64,000 nucleotides of DNA, from assembly GCF_014075995.1 (NCBI RefSeq), contig NZ_CP055153.1, forward strand, positions 1,302,001-1,366,000, read 5' to 3'. Below are positions 57,579 to 64,000 of the stretch, in pieces. Position 1 is the first letter of the stretch. Every line of letters begins with the position of its first letter. The notes beneath the pieces are model-generated. The model worked only from the letters and a program-made list of their open reading frames with translations. It searched no databases and was not told the origin of the DNA. Origin of the DNA: Adhaeribacter radiodurans (GTDB taxonomy: Bacteria > Bacteroidota > Bacteroidia > Cytophagales > Hymenobacteraceae). Position numbers and translations under genes: made by a program.

Positions 57579-57932
57579 TTAAGAGGAGAATGAACTGCCG
57601 CAGCCACAGGTACTCGTTGCCTGCGGATTGTTAAAGGTAAAACCCCGGGCATTCAGGCCATCCTGAAAGTCAATTTCCATCCCTATAACGTACATACCGT
57701 GTTTCTTATCCATTATAACAAGTACGCCATCCACTTCGTAGGCTTCGTCGCTATCTTTCTTTTTATCAAAACCCAGCAAATAAGACATACCAGAACAACC
57801 ACCGCCTTGTACTCCTACGCGTAACCCATATTCGGCGGGTACGTTTTTATCCTGCATAATAATTTTAACTTCGGTTAAAGCCCGAGGAGTAATAGTAATG
57901 GGAGCTATTTTATTTAGAGTGGTAGTTACCAT
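57579..57932 (-). CDS. Iron-sulfur cluster assembly protein (IscA/ErpA/HesB family)
   Basis: The 117-residue product has the A-type scaffold cysteines: Cys in GGGCSGMSY and the C-terminal CGCGSSF pair. ITPRALTEVKIIMQDKN and YVIGMEIDFQDGLNARGFTFNNP are family motifs. It carries iron or a cluster to target apoproteins. The ATG at 57932 is followed by MVTTTLNKIAPITI. It is convergent with the bestrophin gene. Confidence 0.95.
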   Translation of the reverse strand: MVTTTLNKIAPITITPRALTEVKIIMQDKNVPAEYGLRVGVQGGGCSGMSYLLGFDKKKDSDEAYEVDGVLVIMDKKHGMYVIGMEIDFQDGLNARGFTFNNPQATSTCGCGSSFSS

Positions 57933-58075
57933 ATTAATAGAAAAATAAATTGTTCACAAAAATAACTAATATTCAGTATAATTGTTTTGCATAACTAATA
58001 TAAGCTAAAACAGGCCGATTACCTAAATGATTCCGATGCAGTATTGCGGTCATTATTTAAATCACAAATACAACT

Positions 58076-58600
58076 ATGCAAGATTACCTTATCGATTTGC
58101 TAAAAATTGTGTTGCCCGCTGGCCTGGTACTCGTAGGCATGTACCTGGTAATTAAATCTTATCTTGATAAAGAAACTCAGCGCCGGGTTTTAGAATTACG
58201 CATGAAAAACACCGAGGTAGTTTTACCTATCCGCCTACAAGCCTACGAACGAATTGGTTTGTTATTAGAGCGAATTGCTCCCAGTAATTTACTTATTCGG
58301 GTAAGCCCGGCCGGGCAGAATGCAACGGAGTTTCAATACACGCTTTTAGCCGAAATCCGGAGTGAGTTTAGTCATAACGCTTCGCAACAAATATACATGA
58401 GCGAAGTTGCCTGGCAGCACGTAAAACAAGCCAAAGAAGATGTGGTTACCATGGTAAATAAAGCCTTCCACGAGTTACCCGAAAATGCCAAAGGAACTGA
58501 TCTGGCTAAGCGGATTTTGGAATCGGTAATTGCAGATAATAACGAACCCACCGCTGTGGCACTAAGCTTTATTAAACAGGAAATAAATCAGGTGTTTTAA
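58076..58600 (+). CDS. Conserved Bacteroidota protein (DUF7935-like)
   Basis: The 174-residue product has one N-terminal membrane helix (LLKIVLPAGLVLVGMYLVIKSYL) and a cytoplasmic helical body (LPIRLQAYERIGLLLERIAPSNLLIRV, YTLLAEIRSEFSHNASQQIY, LAKRILESVIADNNEPTAVALSFIKQEINQ). I associate it with DUF7935 by its sequence pattern; the function is unknown. Terminators follow. Confidence 0.75.
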   Translation: MQDYLIDLLKIVLPAGLVLVGMYLVIKSYLDKETQRRVLELRMKNTEVVLPIRLQAYERIGLLLERIAPSNLLIRVSPAGQNATEFQYTLLAEIRSEFSHNASQQIYMSEVAWQHVKQAKEDVVTMVNKAFHELPENAKGTDLAKRILESVIADNNEPTAVALSFIKQEINQVF

Positions 58601-58684
58601 ATTTTTGAATTTTCGCAAAAATTAATTGTCAGTGAAGACAGTGCCAATGGCTGGGGTCACCGGCTTCTAGTGCCGCCTGGTGCC

Positions 58685-58715
58685 GCCGTTTGTGTCTTCA
58701 CAAACGGCTTTTTTT
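58685..58715 (+). terminator. Intrinsic terminator after the DUF7935 gene
   Basis: GCCGTTTGTG at 58685-58694 pairs with CACAAACGGC at 58699-58708 around TCTT, followed by T7. Confidence 0.92.
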
Positions 58716-58726
58716 AAACCTGTAAT

Positions 58727-58770
58727 AAAAAACAAACCCAATAAGCAATCGCTTACCGGGTTTGTTTTTA
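58727..58770 (-). terminator. Terminator for the serine operon, minus strand
   Basis: AAAAACAAACCC at 58728-58739 pairs with GGGTTTGTTTTT at 58758-58769, with an inner TAAGC/GCTTA stem. Read on the minus strand it ends in T-rich sequence just after the aminotransferase gene. Confidence 0.75.
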
Positions 58771-58789
58771 TATAATAGAATCTTTTAAA

Positions 58790-59878
58790 TTAATTAAATA
58801 ACTCTTGTAATTTATAAACTAAAGCTTGCACTTGCGCCAGGGAATGCGCTGGAAAATTAGCAATCCGGATTTGGGTATCTTTATAGTTACCGTAACCACT
58901 GCCAATTACCATATCAAAAGGAGCTAATTTTTTTATTACTTCCGCCGACGATACTTTGGTGTTGGCAATAATAGTAGTTTGCGACCGGTGTGTTGGTTCA
59001 GCTACAGCAATATCAAAGTTCTGACTGGTGGCCAGATAATCGTAAATTAATTTAGCTTTAGTTTCCGTTTCTTGCCTTATGGTAGCTGCCCCATGATGAT
59101 TCATTTCTTCTAAAACTTTACCGAGCAAGTAAATGGCCAGAACGTTTGGTGTTTCCGGATTTTGATAGGTGCGCGCTTTGCTGAGTAAGCTCGGAATACT
59201 GTGAAACGAACCGATAGACAAACCTTTACTTTTTAATGCTACTGCCTTAGCCACGCAACGATCATTTACTAGCCAAATACCTAAGCCGGCCGGTAAACCA
59301 AAACCTTTCTGCACCGAAAAATAAGTAGAATCAATCAGGTTAAAATCAAACTCCGGGTAAGGAGCCGACGAAACCGCATCTACGTAAATTAAAGCTTCTG
59401 AATTTACTTTAGCCCGTAACAAATTAATATCAGCCACTGGGGTACTTGCACCCGAACTGGTTTCGTTTTGTACTACCGCTATTAATTCAGTTGATTTGGG
59501 AACATCCAGGTCAGCAATACTAAAACCTTGGCCAAAAGGAGCTTCGTGCTTGGTTGCTTTCCGGCCTAGTTCGAGCGAGATTTCGTAAAAACGTTTAGAG
59601 AAAGACCCGTTTACCAAATGAAAACTTTCTTTTTCCACATTATTCTGGATAGCCCGTTCCCAAACTTCATTCGCCGAAGAAACAAACAAAATATCCCAGT
59701 TAGCAGGTAGTTGCAGCAATTGGCGTAAACCGGTTACGGCGTGCGCGTAAATATCTTTAAACTGCTGGCTCCGGTGCGAAATAGAACCAATTTTGTTTGC
59801 CATAGCCGTAGCCATGTGAGCGGATATAGTTGGGTATAACTCAGAAGGCCCTGGCGTAAAGTAAATTTTGTTAGTCAT
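58790..59878 (-). CDS. SerC-like class V aminotransferase
   Basis: The 362-residue product starts MTNKIYFTPGPSELYPTI. The class V fold is shown by SSANEVWERAI, AVVQNETSSGASTP and YVDAVSSAPY, with the PLP lysine in STYFSVQKGFGLPAGLG near residue 189. The late motif HRSQTTIIANTK and the C-terminal IRIANFPAHSLAQV follow the phosphoserine-aminotransferase pattern. Its position next to the SerB-SerA fusion makes phosphoserine transamination the best guess. Confidence 0.88.
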   Translation of the reverse strand: MTNKIYFTPGPSELYPTISAHMATAMANKIGSISHRSQQFKDIYAHAVTGLRQLLQLPANWDILFVSSANEVWERAIQNNVEKESFHLVNGSFSKRFYEISLELGRKATKHEAPFGQGFSIADLDVPKSTELIAVVQNETSSGASTPVADINLLRAKVNSEALIYVDAVSSAPYPEFDFNLIDSTYFSVQKGFGLPAGLGIWLVNDRCVAKAVALKSKGLSIGSFHSIPSLLSKARTYQNPETPNVLAIYLLGKVLEEMNHHGAATIRQETETKAKLIYDYLATSQNFDIAVAEPTHRSQTTIIANTKVSSAEVIKKLAPFDMVIGSGYGNYKDTQIRIANFPAHSLAQVQALVYKLQELFN

Positions 59879-60010
59879 TTGGTTGAAAAGTTACAAAGTT
59901 GTAAGGTTGGAAAGTTTCCAAGTTTAGGTTTGGAAAGTTAAATCAGTTATAAATATATTTTAAGTTTTTAAATAACTTTTTAACTTTTCAACCTTCTAAC
60001 CTTTCAACTA
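59879..60010. repeat. Imperfect inverted repeat between the two serine genes
   Basis: GGTTGAAAAGTTACAAAGTTG near 59880-59901 and CTTTTTAACTTTTCAACC near 59973-59991 are inverted versions of one A/T-rich string with ACCTTCTAACCTTTCAAC after. Such strings recur between Bacteroidota genes; a terminator role is not clear. Confidence 0.45.
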
Positions 60011-61903
60011 TTAATAAAGCACTCGGAATTTGATCGTATTCTGAATATTCCGCAGGTCGCCGATCAGGTTTTTGTCGTAAGCTTTATCGATATCGGTGAT
60101 TACGTAGCCAATATTTTCGTTTGTTTTTAAGTACTGGCCTAAAATATTAACGTGGTGGTTTGCCAGCACATTATTAATATTAGCTAATACCCCCGGAACG
60201 TTATCGTGTACGTGAATTAAACGATGCGCATTTTTTAACTCCGGCAATTGAATATTCGGGAAATTAACGCTTTGATAGGTATTACCGGTGTTAATGTACT
60301 CCATAATGCGGTTCGGAACGAAGTTCGCAATATTAGCCTGGGCTTCGGAAGTGCTGCCGCCAATGTGGGGCGTTAAAATTACATTGGCTAAACCGCGCAG
60401 TTCGCTCACAAATTCCTCAGCGTTGTTCGCCGGCTCATGCGGGAATACATCCACAGCAGCCCCGATAATTTTACCGGATTTAATATTTTTTACCAAGCTT
60501 GCAATATCTACCAAATGGCCACGGCTTAAGTTCAGGAAAATAACGCCGTCTTTCATGGCTTCAAACTCGGCCGGTCCAAAGAAATCTTTGTTGCTGGCCC
60601 GACCATCTACGTGCAGGGTTATAATATCGGCTATGCTAAGGAGTTGCTTTAACGAAGTGCATTTTTTAGCATTACCCAGTTGTAGTTTTTCAACGATGTC
60701 GTAGTAATACACTTCCATGCCCATAGCTTCGGCCAGAACAGATAATTGCGAGCCAATATTGCCGTAACCCACAATACCTAACTTTTTACCCCGTACTTCA
60801 AAGCTATTATGCGCCGATTTATCCCATTTGCCCTGGTGCATTTTTTCGCTTTTGGTAGGTATATTCCGGGAGAGCATGATTATTTCGCCAATGGCTAGTT
60901 CTACCACACTTCGGGTGTTGCTATACGGGGCATTAAAGGCCGCAATACCCGCTTTGGCGCAGGCTTTCAGGTCGATTTGGTTGGTACCAATACAAAAAGC
61001 TCCTACCGCCATTAATTTATTCGCACTCTCAATTACTTTTTGCGTAACGTGGGTTTTTGACCGGATACCTAAGATGGATACATTTTTTACTTTTTCACAA
61101 AGTTGTTCTTCGTTTAAAGCGGTATTCATAATTTCCACCTGATAGCCTTCCTGCTTAAACAAACGAACTGCTTCCGGGTGAATATTCTCCAAAAGTAACA
61201 CGCTAATCCGGTTTTTAGGATACGAAATGGCCATTGGTAATTTATTTTGATACAAGAATTCGTCGAAGCTAGGGGCAATGTGTTCCGCTTTAGCCACTAC
61301 CGCATCACGAACTACGTTTTCGGTGAAAGCGTAAAATTTATTAGCTAAACCAGCTTCTTTAATTTCGTAATCGGTGTATCCATCTCCCAGCACGTACACG
61401 TCGCCTTGTAGGGCCAGATTTTCCAGCAGCTTAATTTTACCTTTGTCGTGGCACAGCACGTTCTCCTGGTCGAAGCCTATGATATTACCATTCTCGTCGT
61501 AACGGAAAGTATTGGCATAAATATTTTCTTCTTTAATGCCGTACTCGGTAACAATAGGAGTTATAAATTCTTTAAAACCGCTTGATACAATCAGAATCTG
61601 ATCGGCAAAGGCAGTAAAAAAATCTTTATTGCGGCGAATAGAGTCTGATACTTTCGTTTTTAGCGTGGCAATGAGCGGGTTTAAGTGCTTTTTGTTCGCT
61701 TTTAGTAAAATCAAACGTTGGGTTAGTCCTTCGGTAAAAGAACTGCGACCATCCATAGCACTATTGGTCAGGTTTTTAATTTCTGCCAGAATCTGCTCTT
61801 TATTTTCATCGTCTTTCAGCGAAATTTCTCCTAACTCATCTAGGGCTTCAACCTGAGTAAATGTACTATCGAAATCTATTATGAAGAATTTGTCTTTGAT
61901 CAT
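60011..61903 (-). CDS. SerB-SerA fusion: phosphoserine phosphatase plus phosphoglycerate dehydrogenase
   Basis: The 630-residue product has two enzymes. Residues 1-220 are a HAD phosphatase with DFDSTFTQVEALDE at the phosphoaspartate site (Asp10, Asp12), LIVSSGFKEFI and GDGYTDYEIKEAG. Residues about 230-545 are a D-3-phosphoglycerate dehydrogenase with GIVGYGNIGSQL (NAD site), LNLSRGHLVD (catalytic Arg), and the His in LTPHIGGSTSEAQ. An ACT-like domain ends the protein (HVHDNVPGVLANINNVL). Phosphoserine phosphatase and phosphoglycerate dehydrogenase act at the last and first steps of the serine pathway, and the SerC-like gene downstream could supply the middle one. Confidence 0.93.
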   Translation of the reverse strand: MIKDKFFIIDFDSTFTQVEALDELGEISLKDDENKEQILAEIKNLTNSAMDGRSSFTEGLTQRLILLKANKKHLNPLIATLKTKVSDSIRRNKDFFTAFADQILIVSSGFKEFITPIVTEYGIKEENIYANTFRYDENGNIIGFDQENVLCHDKGKIKLLENLALQGDVYVLGDGYTDYEIKEAGLANKFYAFTENVVRDAVVAKAEHIAPSFDEFLYQNKLPMAISYPKNRISVLLLENIHPEAVRLFKQEGYQVEIMNTALNEEQLCEKVKNVSILGIRSKTHVTQKVIESANKLMAVGAFCIGTNQIDLKACAKAGIAAFNAPYSNTRSVVELAIGEIIMLSRNIPTKSEKMHQGKWDKSAHNSFEVRGKKLGIVGYGNIGSQLSVLAEAMGMEVYYYDIVEKLQLGNAKKCTSLKQLLSIADIITLHVDGRASNKDFFGPAEFEAMKDGVIFLNLSRGHLVDIASLVKNIKSGKIIGAAVDVFPHEPANNAEEFVSELRGLANVILTPHIGGSTSEAQANIANFVPNRIMEYINTGNTYQSVNFPNIQLPELKNAHRLIHVHDNVPGVLANINNVLANHHVNILGQYLKTNENIGYVITDIDKAYDKNLIGDLRNIQNTIKFRVLY

Positions 61904-62597
61904 GGCAATAAAACTTGAAAACTAGAAACCAAAGTTGAAAATTTTTTACTGTTTATCGAAGCGATTAATTATTTTATTCTAAAAATTAGAAAGAGTCCGG
62001 AATTTAAAGTTAATAATCTTTCCTAATTTGAAATTTTATAATAATGTGCAGTAAAAAAGAGTAATTTTCTAATGTAAGATTTACTATGAATGCCGAACAG
62101 TAAAATTAAGTATAAAATTTTAAGAGTAATTAATAATTTATTTCATTCAGTTTAAGTAGCATTCTATAAAAATTCTAGTTTAACAACCTAGGTTATAAAT
62201 TTTACTTTTTTATTATTTTACAATTTTTAATAAAATTCTCTGAAAAATTTTATTAAAAATTAAAGCTATATAACTAAATTTACTTAATACCGTACGCTTA
62301 TAAATACCACAACTTTTCTTTTCTCATTTTCTATTGAATAACATATTCTTTTCAGAATGAAGAGAATTTAATGTTAAATAATTTTTCCTTAAAGAACATA
62401 TAGTATATTCTGCCTGTAAAGCTTGTTTTTTAGGCTTTTTTACCAGTAAGGAGTATCTTCTGCCAGTCAAGCCTAAGCATCTTTAAGGCTTTTTCATTTA
62501 TCCCGAGTTGAACCCATCAGTTTAGCCTTATTTCGAAGGCTTGGTCGAGTACATTCCTTACATATTACCTTTCGAATATCAATTTATTTCAGACATC
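61904..62597. other. AT-rich divergent intergenic region
   Basis: About 690 bp, very AT-rich, between the serine operon and the repeat-protein gene. It has no credible ORF. Near 62475-62505 AAGCCTAAGCATCTTTAAGG is followed by CTTTTTC and could form a weak hairpin. Promoters are expected but not identified. Confidence 0.5.
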
Positions 62598-64000
62598 ATG
62601 AAATCTAAAATTTTATGTACAGGCTTTTTTTGTGGGCTAATTAGTATTTGGTTACAGGTTGAGGTTAAAGCACAAACCGGAAATTATTTTGCCGGTTCTA
62701 GGGCAGGTTTTGCTAATACAACTGGCAGTTATGATACATTTGTAGGATACCAGGCTGGACGATTCAACACTGTAGGTAATTATAATTCTTTCTTTGGTTA
62801 TAGGGCAGGGTATGTTAATACTTCAGGAAGCAGCAATTCTTTTGTAGGCTATAGTGCAGGTAGAGGCAATACTACCGGTCGTAATAATTCCTTTTTTGGA
62901 AGAAGTGCCGGAATTACGAATTCAACTGGAAATAATAATTCTTTTTTTGGCTACTATGCCGGTTATGCAAACAGTACTGGTAGTTTTAATTCATTTATTG
63001 GTTATCAAGCTGGATATTCAAATACTACCGGTGAAGCCAACTCTTTTGTAGGATATAGTGCCGGTAGTGGCAATACTATTGGTAATTCTAATTCCTTCGT
63101 AGGTTACAGCGCGGGTAGAGTCAACACCACTGGTAGTGAAAATGCTTTCTTTGGCAGGAGTGCAGGTAGAGCCAATACAACTGGTAGTTCTAATTCATTT
63201 ATTGGCTTCGAATCAGGGTTTAGAAATACTTCTGGTAATCTAAATGCTTTTTTAGGCTGGCGAGCTGGTTACAAAAATACTACTGGGTCTGGTAATTCTT
63301 TCGTAGGAGGTAATGCTGGTGCAAGTAACACCACAGGTTTTTATAACTCTTTCTTTGGTTATACTGCAGGTTTAACTAATACTACGGGTGCTGGCGATAC
63401 TTTTGTAGGATTTGCGGCAGGCCGCTTGAATACTACTGGTGGTTTTAATACTTTCCTAGGCTACCGAGCTGGTGACGCCAATAATGTTGGTGAACATAAT
63501 TCTTTCATAGGAGCTGCTGCTGGTCATGGCAATACAACTGGTAGTTCTAATTCACTTATAGGTTATCAATCGGGATATTCAAATACCACCGGTGGTCTAA
63601 ATGCTTTTTTAGGCTGGCGATCTGGTTATGCAAATACCGTAGGTCAAAGTAATTCTTTTATTGGATACAGAGCTGGTAGAGATAATACTTCTGGTGATTA
63701 TAATTCCTTTGTTGGAAGAGATGCGGGTATTTCTAATACTACTGGCTCTGGTAACAGCAGTTTAGGCTATTTAGCTGGTCCAAGTGTTGGAACTCTTTCC
63801 AATGCTACAGCCATTGGTATCAGGGCTCAGGTATCACAAGATAATTCACTTGTGCTTGGAGCCATTTTTGGGGTTAACAATGCTACAGCTAACACGAATG
63901 TAGGTATTCGTACCACCGCTCCTCAGCATACGCTTCACGTTAACTCTAGGGATGCGGCAAAAATTGGGGGTGGACCTTGGATAGCTGCTTCGGATAACCG
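62598..64000 (+). CDS. Exported protein with twenty-one 17-residue repeats, 3' end outside window
   Basis: From ATG 62598 the frame stays open to the edge. A signal peptide ends near VEVKAQT. Then come repeats of NSFFGYRAGYVNTSGSS type: exactly 51 bp each from 62733 to about 63803, without an indel, consensus N-S-F-x-G-Y-x-A-G-x-x-N-T-T-G-x-x. After the repeats, ATAIGIRAQVSQDNSLVLG and NTNVGIRTTAPQHTLHVNS lead to WIAASDNR at the edge. This order, with SDNR typical of the start of an intramolecular chaperone S74 domain, suggests a tail-fibre-like trimeric beta-helix protein. S74 itself is not visible. Confidence 0.82.
   Translation, partial: MKSKILCTGFFCGLISIWLQVEVKAQTGNYFAGSRAGFANTTGSYDTFVGYQAGRFNTVGNYNSFFGYRAGYVNTSGSSNSFVGYSAGRGNTTGRNNSFFGRSAGITNSTGNNNSFFGYYAGYANSTGSFNSFIGYQAGYSNTTGEANSFVGYSAGSGNTIGNSNSFVGYSAGRVNTTGSENAFFGRSAGRANTTGSSNSFIGFESGFRNTSGNLNAFLGWRAGYKNTTGSGNSFVGGNAGASNTTGFYNSFFGYTAGLTNTTGAGDTFVGFAAGRLNTTGGFNTFLGYRAGDANNVGEHNSFIGAAAGHGNTTGSSNSLIGYQSGYSNTTGGLNAFLGWRSGYANTVGQSNSFIGYRAGRDNTSGDYNSFVGRDAGISNTTGSGNSSLGYLAGPSVGTLSNATAIGIRAQVSQDNSLVLGAIFGVNNATANTNVGIRTTAPQHTLHVNSRDAAKIGGGPWIAASDN

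Noticed and set aside
60288-60704. Plus-strand ORF of 138 codons
   Set aside because: It is a shadow of the SerB-SerA fusion gene.
62854-63051. Plus-strand ORF of 65 codons within the 17-residue repeats
   Set aside because: It is an alternative frame of the repeat-coding sequence.
62733-63803. Regular 51-bp repeats considered as a CRISPR or non-coding tandem array
   Set aside because: The units are contiguous, diverged mainly at third positions and in frame, with a signal peptide before them, so they are coding.

Overview
The window reads as a chromosomal segment of a Bacteroidota bacterium, most likely Cytophagales/Hymenobacteraceae and perhaps Adhaeribacter-like. This is inferred from a SusC/SusD pair, long repeat proteins of the type VI/IX-secreted kind, weak ribosome binding sites, a TAnnTTTG-type promoter box and protein families typical of that group. 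No rRNA, tRNA, CRISPR array, transposase or integrase was seen.

Layout. 1-2964 (minus) is the 5' part of a giant exported protein with 60-residue repeats and a GEVED domain. 5235-14545 (plus) is a carbohydrate-oxidation locus: SusC, SusD, an unusual SGNH-dehydrogenase-HEAT-cytochrome c fusion, and a ThuA-like lipoprotein. 15518-20494 (minus) looks like a fucose/rhamnose-type locus: sugar mutarotase, GH95 alpha-L-fucosidase, zinc alcohol dehydrogenase, Tat-exported SGNH hydrolase. 21226-23769 is an exported M14 carboxypeptidase. 25552-41591 (plus) is a strongly AT-rich surface-polysaccharide cluster: ABC exporter Wzm/Wzt, a methyltransferase-like protein, about eleven glycosyltransferase-type proteins, a hexapeptide acyltransferase, then a convergent Wzy-like membrane protein. 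42973-58600 is mostly housekeeping: TPR protein, M42-like peptidase, pyrophosphatase pump, hpt, adk, obgE, grpE-dnaJ, an ABC export pair, a bestrophin, an IscA-type protein. 58790-61903 (minus) carries serine biosynthesis: a SerC-like aminotransferase and a SerB-SerA fusion. 62598-64000 is the 5' part of a protein with twenty-one 17-residue repeats, probably of the tail-fibre/S74 type.

The most unusual signal is non-coding. A family of about 200-bp structured repeats occurs nine times in gene-free DNA, and eight of the copies form four inverted pairs (4028-4640, 14641-15505, 24125-24941, 49203-49810), always plus-oriented then minus-oriented. The flanks are conserved, but the interior is replaced by different sequences that are each self-complementary. 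Base pairing is therefore kept while sequence changes. Two of the pairs enclose about 400 bp of mutually homologous DNA in opposite orientation. A second short G/C-rich hairpin repeat sits near, between or inside these elements. I do not recognise the larger family as a named element.

Other points: a T8 tract appears to split a glycosyltransferase, wzt shows a base-composition junction between its ATPase and its specificity domain, and a 13-bp motif is shared upstream of susC and the dehydrogenase fusion. Family names come from reading motifs by eye; no database search was run.
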